64,000 nucleotides of DNA, taken from Branchiostoma lanceolatum. Its lineage: Eukaryota > Chordata > Leptocardii > Amphioxiformes > Branchiostomatidae. The notes beneath the pieces are model-generated. The model saw only the letters and a list, made by a program, of their open reading frames with translations. It was not told the DNA's origin and searched no databases. The translations under genes and the position numbers were made by a program. Of this stretch, positions 11,227 through 26,000 are shown piece after piece. The first letter of the stretch is position 1; each line of letters begins with the position of its first letter. The stretch spans positions 10,290,596 to 10,354,595 of the forward strand of contig NC_089740.1 in the NCBI RefSeq assembly GCF_035083965.1, given 5' to 3'.

Positions 11227-14198
11227 CTAGAAACAAAACAATAGAAAATATCACTACTCTAAAAAGTGCATGCATCGTAATCCGGTGTCGCGCCAAATAA
11301 TTGCCAGATGAGATGCTGAGCTGACTAGGATTAGGGCCAGGGTTAGGCATCATTCATCCGTTAAGATAAAGATGAAAATTATACAGATTGTTGACAATAC
11401 TCTTTTGAGTTGATATCACATTATTGAAGCATGGACAGATTTTACTGGGAATTATCAAAGCAAACTGTAGAGTAAATCACTGATCACACGACCTTAAACT
11501 TGAATATCAATGTGTGTATCTCGCGTTTGTACTTGACAATGTGTTACTGTACATGGCATTAGCCTTCGGGCATTTGTGGAGAAAATCGCCTTGAACTTAA
11601 CGTAAGGGCATCGTGTTAAAACTTTCGGAACTCTCTAGCCACTCAAGCTTGTGTGTTGGATATTACCTTGTATTTCTAAACAGTACGAGTGAAGTATGTC
11701 AAATTGTTTACCGTTACCACTAGACCCCGAGCGGCCGAGCGCGGGGCGTCGGTAAGCCGATACGCCCCTAGTTAGCAAACAAATGACTCATCTATTCAGA
11801 GGTAGCAGCACACTGTATTTAGTTGCCTGCCGGGGTGAGTCGGCTGCAGTTTCGTATGACCCTGACCCCGCATGACCCATATCAAAGTGGCGTTTTTTTT
11901 ACATTTTTTTTTCGTTTTCAATTATTTTGTAGATCGCACCCTCAACTTCAGCATATTTGTTTGTTGTGATTTTCTATTGCACCCTACTATGATTTTATCC
12001 ACGTCGATGTCGGTCACTTTGTGGACCTTAACTATAGAAATCCCCATAGGCCGAAAACTGTGTTCTGCTACCTCAAAACTCAGGAGACAGTTTTTCCATC
12101 ATGACCGACATTGTCAGGGTCTAACATTTCCCGCTGGCAAACTATTCTCTCTATAGCCATCGTAGTTGGTCTGCAAGTGATCAACCGCGCAATACTTATA
12201 GCTAGCTATAGCCTCATTTGCATGCCTTCTTGGTGGCGCCGACGTTTATTTTGTTAGGGGGGGGGGGGGGTCACTGACTCGCGATTTTCAAGTTACTAGT
12301 CGTTTACCGAGCTAAAGTCCCTAGTCTGGACCCGATAAGTTGAAAATCGCGATGCAGCGCCAACACACACCCTACCGCACCCCCAAACGCGCAGCCAGGC
12401 ACCAGCCGACCTAGCTCCCGAACCTCTCCTAACCATGGTTGCGGGGGCGTCGGTTGTTCATGTTAACCGGGGCTTTAGGAAGGACTGCTAGAGGCTTCTC
12501 GTTTTGTACTCAATCATGTCATTCAAACTACTACTTTGTTGATCAACCAACGCGTTCATTTCAAATTTTCAAGGGGAGGGGTAGAGTAAATAAGCGTAGT
12601 TAATCGAATGGAACGTATCCAGCAAAGAACATGCATACAAAGAAAACCAAGTAGAGAGTTCAGGTCACCGTTGTAGTACTCAAAACAAGTTTAGGTGTAA
12701 GGTGAAACCTACATTGAGTTCTCCAAACAAAGTAGATATATCCACCTTTAAGGTGGATATATTTACTTTGTAATACGTACACAACGGTGAACGCAAACGC
12801 CCTGTGTTGGGAGGGTCAAAGTTTGTGGATAAGTAGTAGTAGCCTGAACATTTCATTCATTTTACAGCTTCCATTGAATCTACCCTGACGTCAAAACTCA
12901 TGCCAATGCAACTTCCCATTTATGTCATGTACATTGAGTCCTTTTGTTTACGTAAGCCCAGTTGTATGACCTATTCCTAGTTTTCCATTCTCGATCTCAT
13001 GGTGATTACGGTAGAAAATACTAGTGCTAGCCAATTTTCTCTTCTGTGGACAATCTACGAACGACTACTCAAGTCATTGGTGCACAAATGTCGATGTTTT
13101 TGGCTAGGAATTTTAACTTGGGCTCCCATGTATGAATCTCCTTAGTGCAGGGTTCCATCCCGGTGTGAGTGGATCAAACCTATCCCGGTGTGAGTGGATC
13201 AAAACTATCATTCTGGTTTTCAGACAAGATTATGCAACACTTGTAAAATATCAAGAGGAGATATGTGGACAAAATTTTATTTCGGGAAAATATTTCTTCC
13301 CGTTGTTTCTAACTAGTACGAGTGAAGTATCGGGAATTTTGTCAAATTGTTTACCGTTACCTCTCGGCTCCCCCGAGCGAGCGCTGGGCGGCGGTAAACC
13401 GATACGCCCCTAGTTGGCAGACAAACAATACATCTATTCAAAAGTTAGGAAACGCTGCACAAACAAGTTAAAGTCCGTTACAAGGTGACTTCACGATCAT
13501 TCATGCATGACAAAAACACACGCCAATACCCGCACCCCAAACCTAAGTTCAACCGGTTGCGTACATCACTATTTCTCTGTGAAAGTTGTGACACATTCGA
13601 CTAATTTCGTTGATACCCTATTGGCACCTATATGATTGTATACACCTGTCACGCAGTTGACTACATGTATTTGTTGATCGTAAGAAACTCTCAAACACAC
13701 CGTGACCGCTACTGATTTACTGCTAACCACCAGCCAACCCATTCCAGACCTCCCGTCCACAGCGGAACATCAGCCGACCACAGCCAGTTTAAGATTAAAT
13801 ATCGAATTTGACTCCCAAACACACCCTGACTACTACTGCTAACCACCAGCCAACCCATTCCAGACCCCCCGTCCACAGCCGAATGTTTGGCTGGCGCAGC
13901 CGAACACTAGCTAACCGCTCTGAATACCAGTCAACCACAGCCGACCTAGCTCCCGAACCTCTCCCAATCATGGTTGGGGGAAGGTCGGGAGACCCGGTGT
14001 GTAACCGGTGCTTTGGGAAGGCCTGTAGAGGCTACCTATTTTGTACTCAATGTCATTCAAAATACTACTTTCTTTACCAAGCAAAGCGTCCAATTTCTTC
14101 AAGAGGAGGCGTGGAATAATTAAGCGTAGTGAGTCGAACAGAACCTATCCATCATAGAACATGCATGCAAAGAAAACCAAGTAGAGAGTTCGGCTCAC
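11227..14198 (-). other. LOX1 5' UTR intron
   Basis: Inferred intron between the 5' UTR exon donor (GTGAGC, 14193-14198) and the acceptor TTTCTAG just before the start-codon exon. It contains a G13-like run at about 12257-12269, a palindrome with 'gatatatccacctttaaggt' at about 12730-12771, two copies of a 24 bp minisatellite (13150-13205), and at 12360-12700 a diverged copy of the sequence around 13890-14220. No coding exon is seen. Confidence 0.6.
12360..12700. repeat. Diverged copy of the LOX upstream unit
   Basis: Aligns by eye with 13890-14220, 27415-27715, 28990-29270 and 33900-34170. All share the order 'ccgaacctctcc', 'aaccatggttg', 'ttgtactcaat', 'taagcgtagt', 'gaaaaccaagtagag'. It ends at a GTGACC donor-like site (12663-12668) where the promoter-linked unit has GTGAGC. 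It lacks the TATA segment, so it is probably a relic or an unused alternative first exon. Confidence 0.6.
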
Positions 14199-14340
14199 CG
14201 GTGTATTACTCAAACCAGGTTTAGTAAGACCGATGAGTCGCGGTGCTTGCCTGAGGCTCGACGTGTCTCGTGCTTCACCTTGAAGGCGGGAATGGGCAGG
14301 CAGGGCTGAATCATGTGAATGGGCCCATTATTTATAACAG
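14199..14340 (-). promoter_or_regulatory. LOX1 core promoter and 5' UTR exon
   Basis: TATAAATA on the minus strand at 14329-14336, then a GC-rich transcribed stretch ending at a strong donor GTGAGC (14193-14198). This arrangement recurs at LOX2 (TATA 29379-29386, donor 29243-29248) and in a LOX-less third copy (TATA 34285-34292, donor 34151-34156). The transcription start is expected about 30 bases inside the TATA, near 14300. Splicing the 14199 end to the acceptor before the start-codon exon gives no upstream in-frame ATG in the LOX frame, which supports MAGQPKG as the start. Confidence 0.65.
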
Positions 14341-16113
14341 AGGCCCCGGATGTTGATCAACGGTGGGCGAGAAGGCGCGAAAGTAAGACACTTGACATAC
14401 ATTGTTGACGTGAAACCCCACCTACGGGTGCATGTTGACGGTCGCGGTCTACCTCTATATAGCTCGCTTCACACCTTGGCCATGCGCTCATCATCAGTGC
14501 TTCACGTGAACATTTCAAAGCGTCATCTTGTTTTGCTCTTGTAACTTCGTGCCTTTGCACCCACCTGTTCTAAAAGTAAATATGTAGTATTTACTAGTTC
14601 TACTGACCTCGAAATTGAACCGAAAAAGCTACACTGTTTTCTTTAATATACCCTCTTAATCGTCCTTTACACTTTAATCTGGTGTGGGGGTGCATTCTGG
14701 GCTAGCCTTAAGTATACCTGGTATATAAAATGAACAACAGGGATTAATTTCGTACGATTAGTCTTGTAAAGTTACAGAGCCTCTATGACAGAAGAGAACA
14801 CCTGTGCCTTTTAAAAGTTTGGAAACAAACTGTCAATGTCAAATTTTTCACTTCAATGGCTTCCAAACCAAATGGGCGAGGTAAGGAGGAGAGCAACAAG
14901 ACAAACAAGTGACTTCGACCACATACCAGCACGTACAAAGCAGTATCCTAAACCCTGCCATATATAGTCAAACTCTTGAACAACAATGTTTAGCGGAAAC
15001 TTTATGTATAGTGCTGATTTTGATGTGCAGTATGTTTCGTTTTGTCATATTTTACTACATTTGTATGTATGTGAAATCCCACGGTAAACCTAATTATTTT
15101 CAAGCTACGACGTACTGAATCTCACAATTCAGCCATTTTGTTGTGCAAAGAGAATTAAATCAACAAACCAGTCATGCATATACGCTCCCTAGTTGCTTTT
15201 GGGCAGCTGACGTTCAACTATGCGATACGAACAATTATTCAATAACGCGTCACGAAGCATTTTGCAATACACTTAACGACGAATTCAGGACAGCAAATAT
15301 CATGGTTACGTAAAGTTATAGCGACTACTTAAGCTTCGCGGATAGTGTACCGCCAACGCTTAATGTTATAACGTTGACTTATGGTGGGTGGGCTACGCCT
15401 CCTGGTAAAATACTGGTCTACAGACCCTCAAGATCTTTTCAGCTTGAGTCATGCACGGTTGAATGGTTCGACGCGATGTCAACACGCCAACGTGTGTGCA
15501 CACATTATGATTTCTTCGTCACAAAGCTGTACTTTTCCATACAATGAGCCAATTGAACCGATTGTCAATAGTAATTAACTCTTCTCATCAATCTCTTAAA
15601 GTTGGGTGAGTTCTACTGAACCAATTACCACAACATCGAAAAATATTGACAATGCAATACAAACAAATACAAACAAACAAACAAAGACCATGTACCCACC
15701 ACCAGCGCTAACCTGAACATGTTAAGGGTCATCTTGCTTTCATGACCTTTATGCCTTTTCCACCACTCAGCTGTTACAGATGCCTGGAATTTAGTTTGCG
15801 CATGCCCACTACCGTCTTTTGTAGTGAAGGTAGAAAAGTCACGTTTGTGGGAAAAGTGTATCGAAGAAAATAAATGTTGGTTAGCAAAACAAATTGAAAC
15901 CTCATTGTTTAAAACTGTAAAACTGTAATAGGCAACATAATAAGCAAACATTTGCTTGTTTTTGGACTTTCTTGCTAGCCTGGAATACATCGTACTCTCA
16001 AACTCCAGTTTATTAACTATATACTGTTTGATCAACGTTGAATAGTGTATAATTCATGTCAAAATTGCTGATAACAGTGTCAAGTGAAAAATTGGCAACA
16101 TTCTTGATAATGG
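14341..16113. other. Intergenic: LOX1 upstream DNA to start of copy 2
   Basis: Holds conserved upstream DNA shared with 29390-30060 and, in its right part (15210-15600), with 32796-33130 and 34335-34700. A second TATATA-like run is at about 14456. From about 15650 to 16113 the sequence is unique in the window, with a 136-codon minus-strand open frame (15625-16035) that resembles no protein I recognise and has no supporting context. No gene called. Confidence 0.6.
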
Positions 16114-17068
16114 TTAAATAATAGATAAAAATAGAAATACTATAACAACCTTTTTGTAACCTTTAAAACAACTGAAACAAAGACATAGCAATTCCAGATA
16201 CAAATTTATTCCACACCAAAGAGTCAGCATACAGTGTCTCCAACGTATATGTGAACACAGACACACACAAAAATAAAAGTGGCAAATCTTACACCAATAC
16301 AAACAGACACACGGAAAACAATACCCCAGTTTTCACGGAGGTAGATATTTAAAGTGATCCTGCATGATGTGAGTGGTGTTTCTCGAGTCTTTACTCATCT
16401 CTGTTAACATACAAGGTTAGCGATTTAAGAATTCCTAGAATCCTAATATTCAACGTGTGAATTTCTAACAAAGAAAGGTGCGTACTAATCAATAATCAAT
16501 TTCAACATCACACACAAAACACACGCACACACACACTCGCACACACGAACGCACGCACACACAAAACACACTCATCACACAAAACAGTCACGAATGAATG
16601 TGTTTCTTCTTAAGATTGTAAGTTTTTTGAATGCATAATCTCATCTACTAAATCTGCTCCTGATTATATGCTTATCTGAACCTTGATTTCATCATCTATG
16701 CATCTCTGTTTAAACGTAAACTTTCATATCTGCCATTGTCTTAATTCCAATCTACATTCCATTGTTATTAGCTAAGTCATTTCTAGCTGGTTAGTGTAAA
16801 CAAGCCAGAACGTTCAGTTAATCTCTGACAAGACTCTGCTATGCTGTCACCATTACTATTCATAGATGTAGGAAAAGACCATGTCTTGTTGTAAAAGAAT
16901 CAACAAGAATCCGAATACGACACTTTGAGCTAGCAGTTATGTAGCTCATGTCTTACAGACTTGCAAACAAGAACTAAATGTATGTGAACGTTCTCAGTTT
17001 CAATTTCAGAGAACGAGTGCTATGCGTCTGGACCTTAATGAAAACTGATGATGATGAGAACAGCACAG
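16114..17068 (-). other. LOX2 3' UTR and 3' flank
   Basis: Same as the LOX1 3' flank but without the 1.18 kb block. Candidate poly(A) signal AATAAA at 16205-16210 would give a 3' UTR of about 0.87 kb. CA-rich microsatellite at about 16511-16575. Confidence 0.5.
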
Positions 17069-20000
17069 TTAGATGCTGATGGCGTTTGGGATCTGGCGAG
17101 GGTCCAGGTAGTCGTACGGCTTGAAACGCTGAGTGGAGTTTTCAGTCACGATGCCCACTGCGATGTTGTCCAAGTCTTGCTTGAATCTATTGATGTGAGG
17201 AAAAATTATAAGTCATTCAAATCGTATCATTTTCAAGCAGTTAAATGATTGCAACGTCATAACACCACGTGGTACACAGAAATAGCAGTGGGGATTTGAC
17301 ATGAGTTTTACTTACGTATGACCGAGTCTTTCCGCCTTTTCTCCTTGGAGGTACTTGACCTCAAAGTCCCCAAGACGCTGTGTGGCGCGCTCACTAAGAA
17401 CCCCTGTCAGCAGGTTGATCTTCACAGTTTGGAACTTTCCAGGGAGTGCGTTCAGGACGTCTTGTTCCGTTAGAGGCTCCTACACAACAAGAAGAGAGCT
17501 ATAATTGTTATCCTCGCAAAAAAAATGTTTTCAATGCTGCTTGTGGGTCTGTGGGTGGCAGCATACTAATGAATTTTGAATATATCGATGGAGCTGTGTA
17601 ATATTTAGTATGTGGATAGGTGTGAGTCAAATAAAAAGACCCCTAGTGGCTTTTTATGTCTCAAATACAGCAGAACATCAATTACGGCTGATGGGGCACA
17701 CGTTTTCACCTTACTTGCTTCCAAATGAGAAGATACAAAACAATATTTCTTTCTTTCCTTTCTTGTTGTTCCAATCGTCATCTCTACGGATACAATCAAC
17801 TTCTATTAAAACAAATTTGAAAACCCATCTTGACCGGCTGGTGTAAAAGTAAAAGGGAACATACCTTTATCCTCAAGACAAGTAAGGTCTGAATTCAAAA
17901 TAGGGAAGGGGATGTTCCCAAACAGTTTCTCCTATTGAGTCAGTTAGTCCTCACTCTCAGTGAGGCAGGACTATCTCAACCATGGTATTTCTAACATTGG
18001 GAGAAGTGACGCTGTTCCCGTCTTATTCAGATTATAACCTGTAACCTTCGGGTCTTGTTAGAAGATGACCATTCAACGATGGCAAGAAAATATTGCTAAA
18101 CCTTAGTACTCGGAGGTAGTCCTTCCAGCATAAGTGGCATGTTGGGTACGAAGCCGTACTGGTCGTACTGCATGAAGTTGACGGCTGCGTGCTGCACACT
18201 GGCGGTGAAGATGATGGAGGTGAGGATCTGGATCAGATCTTTCACGTCGGACAGTTTCCCTTTACCGGGAACCCCCTGTGTGTGTGAATAAGATTCGACG
18301 GAAGTTCAATAAAGAGTTCCCCTGACCAACTTCCGGTTAGTGTAGGAGGCTTGAAGAAAAATGTCCAGACTGTGCAGGATGTACAAAAAATGAACTGGTT
18401 GACGTACCAACTACTAAGTATTTGATACCAGTCCAGAAAACAACAAGATATAGTCATGCCTACAAGTTTTAGAGTTATCAATGAAGGATTGAGGTGTTCA
18501 AGAAGTCGATTTTTCCTTCCTAGCAACAGTAACGAAGATGATGATGATGAGAATTGTCGCGGAGAGTGTCGCCACCAAATGTAAAAGGGGCAGTCTCATT
18601 AGATAGCTTTAAACAACGCTTGCAGCTAGATGTGCCAAAGTTACGTGTGACAGGTAGTTCATTGTAAAACAACCAACTGCTGACGTGCCGCGTGCCTGCG
18701 AAGCATATGTGTTACGCGGCTATAGACAACATAACCGCCCTTCGGTGTAAGTTACGTCGAAAGGCTGTTACACTGTCTATTTTCAAAACAGATACAGATA
18801 CAGAGGTCTTTTAAATACAATGTGTCTGAGGTTATTCCATCACTTACCTGAATTCCACTCTCCACAAGAGTCTTCGCAAACTTCTGAATTTCATGATCTT
18901 CGACAAGTCTGGGGGAGTTGCCTTTCTCTGTAATAGACATGGATTGTATAATATTATCTTTTAATGTATGGTATGTTTATATGTATGCTGAATGCTAGTT
19001 TAACTCTTTAAACTGAATGTCAGCCTTATTAGCTTTAATCCGCTCCTCATGAATCTCTTCCATGTTATCCTGCCAACCATCCTACGGGCCATTGTTATTG
19101 CTTAGATCCCAATTGCGCCGGTGCCCGTCGGGGGTGTAGTCTCGGCCGGCCCTGAAGCCACAAATTTTGTCACTATGGATGGCCGGGACTGCTCGCACGA
19201 TTAGCTCACGGCGTCTATTTGTTACCGGGTTACGCGTTCGATTTCAGTCTGAGTTAGATTGATTCGGGATCTTTACCGGGCCAAAAAATTAGCCCGACAA
19301 CCACAGGGTGTCCGACGAGGCCACGTAGGGGTCACGAAAGTGCAAAAAAAAAGGGCCCGTGAACTACCCAGCGGGCCCCTCTTTCTAAGTGAGACCGAAG
19401 CATTATGGGAGTTTTCTCTGCAGCATTGTTGAAATGTGCATGGTATCAAATCAGTTCAAAGTGTATGTCTGGTAAATTTGTTAATCTTACAAATACTTTC
19501 GAGCCATCACTGTTCTAAACACTTACCATCAGCAGGATAGAAGTAGTCCACAACATAGGTGACATACTTCTTGATAGCCTCATAGGCGGGCAGGGCATCG
19601 TCACGATAATAGTACTTAGGCAGATCATCCGCGTTGTCAACCTACCATTGAAATACGGAAGTTTTAACCAATTTGTGTTTTAGAAAACATAATAACATAA
19701 AAGAAGCACAATCCTTATTTCTCCAGGTTTACCGACGAAAAGACAATTACGTTTCTCCTAATACCACATACAGAACCACGCATTACAGCAAAAGTCTTTC
19801 CCAAAAAGGGTGAAACCCACATGAGTACGGAGACCTCATACATCCACGAAATATTTAGAACCTTTGCTTTGTATATCTCTTGTTATTGTCTCATTGATTA
19901 TGCAAACGAGACTGTAGTTAGCATAATCTAATTCAGATGATGGTCTTCCCTGCCACAATTGTGTGTACAAGTCCTTTCATTCGGCAGAATTCATGTTTAC

Positions 20001-23000
20001 GTTCATCAAATGACTTGCACATTTAAATGAATGATGTATACCTTTAACTAGCTTGCACATGTCAAAAGTATGTAATTCCCACCATTTACAGCCAAGGAAA
20101 TATGGCACTTTCGCATCAATCATGCAAAATAGGATCTTATTTGCATAATTGATATTTCTTAATGTTCCAACTGCCATAAATTACACACGTTACATGTATC
20201 AAAGTTTATTTCCATAATTTTCATGCAGGTAGCATCTTTACATTTAGAACATTGAAATTAGAGTTTCTCCATACCCCATGTCATTGCCTGTCATTAACTG
20301 TATCTATCATGCTATTAGCAATTGCCCTTCACACAAGAATCTGTAATTGTTTATTGATCAGAAATTACCCGTGCAATGGCAGCCAGTGCTGAATTGCTGC
20401 AGGGTTTACAATCACATAATACAAAACAGATTCACACTTGCACTTGCATGCATGTGGAACTGTCGCAAGGGTCTGGGCGGCTGCCATTCGGCGCCACCAG
20501 GTGACCTCAATACGACCTTCCCCAACCGAAGTCAGATACCCATTCACACCTGGGTAGAGTGAGGAAAGTCGTGTAAAGTGCCTTTCCCAAGGGCACAACA
20601 TCGGTATCGGTGTCGGTATTGGTATCGGGGCATACCAGAGGTTTCGAACCCGGGGCCTCTCGGTTCTGGGCGAAACACCCTACCGATTGCGCCACACGAT
20701 GCCACGAATAACCGTGTACATGGAGCAAATACTGTAGTACTTACTCCGCGGTATTTCAGGTCTTCTGGCAGGGTACCCTCCCTATCGAGACGCCAAGTCT
20801 TCACCCTGTTTCAGTGGAAAACACAAACTAGTGAATAAACCTTCGGAAACTGGCAAGGAAAGTTAGATTAGTCGTAAAATGAATACATAACCACCAGTAT
20901 TCATAAAAAAACACTTCGCCTCACCTATCCCTCATAAGCTTAAAGCTTCCCTCGACTCCAATCTGCGTGGTATTATCCAGACCGCCATTGGGGGAGATCA
21001 ACGTGTTCAGTGCAAGACTGTGGGAGCAAGCGTTCAAAATGGAACATTGTTAGATATCTTCTTGCACACGTGGTGATTCGACCTAGTTCAAAGCTTTCGG
21101 GCTTCTGCTTACAAAGGCAATTAGATCAGACAAGCTATTCTAGTCCGATTGACTGTTGATACTATTGCAGCACGAAATATGTATGGCAACGCTGGATTGT
21201 GTGTATTTAGAATCACAGAAACAAAGACACGCTGCGCAGACAGAAGCGTCGGCTAGGTACATGTATGATAAACACTCGGTTGTCTACAAAGAACTCTGTT
21301 ATCGATATCCCTGACAGTGACATTGTAAATCGCTAAAGGCAAGATTGTGGACTCACTGGTTGATGGCGAGCATGTAAATGAAATGCGGCTCCAGAAAACG
21401 ATGAATTGGGTGTGAGATGGACAGGTTCTGCTTGGCTGCAAGGTTGCATACCTCCACAAGGAGATGCGTAAAACCTGTAACGGGACAAAATAAAACCGAT
21501 CTCGACATTCCGTAAAACTAATACCAGCTCAGAATAAAACAAGGAACCGTCATATCTACAAGTACCAATGGCACGATTAAAGTGTTCAATTGTTTTCCAC
21601 CAACTATCGTAGAGTAAAACTCTTTGGCACAAAATACAATATGACCATCCTCAATAGATAGCTTTAAACAATGAGTTAGATGTGCATATGGTCATGTGCA
21701 CTTGCGAAGCTGGTGTGTTACGTCAAGGGTGGTTATACCAAGGCCTTGGTACAGATATACACTTGCAGATATGATACAAAAACAATGTATTGCTTTCCTC
21801 TGTCTGACAAGAAGCATTAAGTATTGTGTTGTGTTGTAAAATCCTACGACTCACCAAGTTGTTGAATCTATTTACGTGTTTTGACAGACGTAAGTAGTTT
21901 CATCAGGTTGTAATCACTGGATAACAGAGTTCTTTGTTCAAAACCAATGCGTAATCGTCTAGCTAACGTTTCGCTGATCGTCTGTCCCCTTCTTCAGGGC
22001 AATACTAACTGTTCCTACTTCAAACTGCAGGGGCAGGTGTCGCTGCTGCAGTGTAAAGAATGCGCTCCTAAACGAGACTCAGTTTCAATCCCCTTTCACC
22101 ACGGCTTATGACTGGAGTAGTGCTTTAACATATCTGTCCCAACATGTACACAATCTCTTTTCTTGTTTTTATCTAGCGTTAATCCTCAGTGGTAGGGTTA
22201 GTACATACGATTACATAACTACTCAGATTGAATTATTAGTTGATAAAACGTACCAAGGTGAGGGATGGCCTCGTGATAGCTCGCATCTGCGCAGTTGAAC
22301 CACATCTTGGCCAAGAGCCAGGTGTGGGGCGAGTCAGTCGGTAGGAACACCTACAAATGGATTAATGGTACATGAAACAGTTACATTTCCAAACCGATGC
22401 CTCGCCTGGTACTAGTATCTGATGGGCTGTGCTCCCAGCGGTTGCCGGTAGTTTTTCTTTTTCGGGGGAGGGGGGTCGGATGGACAGAGGATATTGTGAA
22501 TAGCACTTGAAACCAGCCTAGGTCCCGGCGACCCCTACGTGACGTGAAGGAAAATGTACATTGTAACTGTGAAAGCAGCCCCACTCCTCCACCCCCTGCT
22601 CCCAATGAGGCTTCAGAGTTCGACCGGATCCAAGATACTCCAACAGATCCTTCATGGAACTTTGGCTGAGGAATACACTGATTCGGACTAGGCGGATCCG
22701 AAATTCCAAAATAATTCATCAATAGCTAGTCGGCTGTCGCTGTTAAACCACAAACAAATATACATAGATTAAAACACACTATCAAACCAAAGATATGCGC
22801 AGCAACAAATAAATGCTACCGAAAGTTTAGCCATCTTGGCCAAAAGCTGACACTCACCGGGTGCTGCTCTTCCTCTGTGTTAGGGTACAGTTGGATGGCC
22901 ACAGGCACGAGGTCCTTCTTCCCATTGACGAAGAACAGGGCGTATGGAGCACACATCTATTCCAGACACATGCATGTTTTCAGTTCAATGCTTGGTACAG

Positions 23001-26000
23001 AAATCACTAATTTTAAACGATAGAAATGTCCTAACTCGACTCAGCTATAAATGAGATACTAGCTTTGCTCATTGATGTAAAGCCTCATGCTTAAGAAGAA
23101 CCACATCTCTAAACTCATTACACCGATAAGAGATAGGGGTCTGATCGTCGTCAAACACATCATTATGGTCTTACGTTGTTTGTAATTAACATAGCTACAA
23201 AACCTGTGGTTTATGCCTTGAGGCGGTTTACCTGTTATTAATTAATATATTGTGCGAACAAACGAACAACAAACAATAGAGTTCTCACGTGTCTGGGTGC
23301 CGTGAGGTTAGCCATGGAGGTGATCCCCATGATGGTATGATCCACGTAGTACAGACGCTTCTCCTTGATGGCTTTATCCAGCGTCAGTCCGTGCAGGAGA
23401 GGCTGAACCATTTCAGCCGTCACTCCAAACCTGACAATGATCCACAAATATAGCTTCATTAGGTTCGTAATTCAATGGTGAACAAAGTACCTTATACACA
23501 ACCATTAGATGTCTACCTAGCCAACGTTTCGCTAGTCCTTTCAGTACGTGCGTATACCTTCCACGTTTCAATGATTGCTGATTCTATAGCTACTTCCCTC
23601 TGCATGCTAGGTAGGTTTATGACCACATCCTTCCCACCGTAGCGCCACCAGGCTAGCAGTGGGAGGTAGAGTCAGTATTGCCCTGAGGAAGGTAGCAGAA
23701 GTACAAGGACCGCTGAAATGTTTGCCATGGTTGTATCACCTACCAAATGATTATAGAATCGAAATCACGTTTTCTCAAAATATTTCAATGTGACTCACAC
23801 GAAGAGAAGACTAACTACAATGTCATAAATGTTCATCTTTCATCCATTGTCATGACTTCTTCCGTCCCAGTTCAACTTACCCTTTCGGAATCCCCGTGCA
23901 CAGGCGGATGGATGTCGGGTTGACTCCCGTCAGGCGCTGCGAACCGAAGTTCTCGTCGGTCTTCCAATGAGTTTTCCCCTATTGACGAACGAATAAACAA
24001 AAACAAACGCATATAAATAAGAAAGTGACAAGAAAAAATGATAACATCTACAACGAATACAGCCGTCATCTTCTCATGCCGAGCCCGTCGCTTGTGTATA
24101 TCAAGTAACTACCCTGACGCACCGGCCTGCGACCCGTCCTGCTCGCTGCGTTAGCAACGTGACTCCCTCCAGTCCCAAAACAGGAATGTTTCATTGCCTG
24201 ATGGCAGATTAAGGCTAACGAAGAGAGAAGGACGGGGCGCAGGAACGTTGCTGGATTATACACAAGCGGTCGGTCTGGTATAACAGGATGACAGCTATTC
24301 ATGTCGTTCAGTTTCTCACCTTTGGCACTTTCCCTGATGGAAACACTTGGTCCATGCTGTCAAAAGATTCCCATCGGCCGTCTCTACCGACGAGATTTTT
24401 AATGATGATGTCCAAGTTCTTCATGCCGAGTATAGCAGCCGTCTGAAGCATGGCATCCTGTAAATATTTTTTTAAGAAATAAAGGGATTTATGTTATTAG
24501 TAGCGATACCAACAGCAAGCTGTGTATGAACAACCGGTAAATTGAAATTCACAAGCCACGTTGTTTTCTGTTGCTAAATGAACGATGAGTCGAACTGAAT
24601 GAATGGCACAGCTTGTATATATAGTGTGTTTGAAGTGATAAATACCGTTTGTTGTTTTGAAAACTTCGCCTCGGTAGGTAGCTTCCTCAGCTGTATGAGA
24701 GAGACAAAAAGGGAGGGGAAATCTATTAAAGACACAAGTCATCTTACTCATAACAGGAATTTTGATAACTGGGCAAAGGCGTTGGTGAAAATTATCATAT
24801 GATACCAAATACAATTTTACATGTATTACAGTTTTTTTCAAATGTATCTCTTGTCCCGTACATGATACGGTCTTGACATTTGGGTGGCATATAGGGTTTG
24901 ATGTCAGGACAAAGTGAGGGCAGATTTGGGCCCCCTGCCGTAGCCAGAAGTGTCGCCCAGCAGAAGCGTCGGCACATGACGACACTTCTGGATATCCAAA
25001 ATGCGCTCCTTCCGGTGCGGCCTAACATTTAATTTTGGAACTGCAATGGCGTTTTTGTCTAAATATTCCAAAGAAGATAACTGAAGAAAGGAAATACGAA
25101 TTCCTATCATTTTAGGCATGCAGGTAGCAATGTTCACAAGTAGATACATATTATGCAAATAACGACTTTATTTGCATAATTTATGAGGAACCAGTATAAT
25201 TCTATTCTTTTCCATAACTGGACTTCAGTAAATGTAACACATGTAATTTATGGCAGGTAGAACATGAACAGATACCAAACATGCAAATGGCGAACTGATT
25301 TGCCGATCAATCATACCATGGGATAGAGGCCTTCCTTGGGGTAGAAGGATGCGTACCGCTCTTGCATTCCTTTGAGCTCATCCTGCCTCTGGTCGGCATG
25401 CTCATCATCCTGGGGGAGGCAGCATCCCCCTGGAATCAGCCACACAGAGGTACCTGCGAGCAGAAGTCGGACAGAACTCGGGTCTCGGTAAAAAGTGTCG
25501 GCATATGCTGATGGACATTGTTTTTGCTTGAGGTCAAACAAAAAGGCATGGTCTGCTCTGCATGTTACTCAGCACGGGAAAAACTACAGATAAAAGTTGT
25601 TACGGACTATTTGTGTACTGCATGCGTTTTGTGTTATGCTGAATTAATGCAGAAGATATGGTTTGACACGGACCTGCTTCAATCCACCGAGTCACGGGGA
25701 AGTAGTACGTCGGGCCGTTGGTTTTTGGTTCAAGCTGGACGGAGAGTGAGTCGCAGAACCAGTGGTCATCTTGGCGGCTCGTGTCCCGCCACAACTTGAG
25801 CTTTCGAATAGCGGGAGACACCTTAACATCCTTCAAAGTGTACCTGTAACGTATTTTCTAGAGTTCGCAAATCGTTGTATATACGTATATACATAAGTTT
25901 ATTTAAATACCTAACTTTTGGGACAACCGCATTGTAAGACCTATCTAATAGTATTTATATGTGTAATTACTTTACATTTGGGACCGCATTCGTTAGCAGT

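Larger units (their letters stand above)
1..15120. repeat. Tandem segmental duplication, copy 1 (LOX1 unit)
   Basis: Nearly the whole stretch recurs at about 16114-30060 in the same orientation, at an offset of about 14.9 to 15.1 kb. Exons, introns, intronic repeats and upstream DNA are all collinear, with only scattered substitutions and small indels. The main differences are a 1.18 kb block present only here (870-2051), different copy numbers of a short minisatellite, and a hairpin arm present only in copy 2. The intronic similarity shows a recent duplication or ongoing gene conversion. Boundaries are approximate because the window starts inside or at the edge of the unit. Confidence 0.9.

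Noticed and set aside
15625-16035. 136-codon minus-strand open frame between the two LOX units
   Set aside because: No homology I can recognise, no paralogue in the window and no clear promoter or splice signals. Left as unexplained unique sequence.
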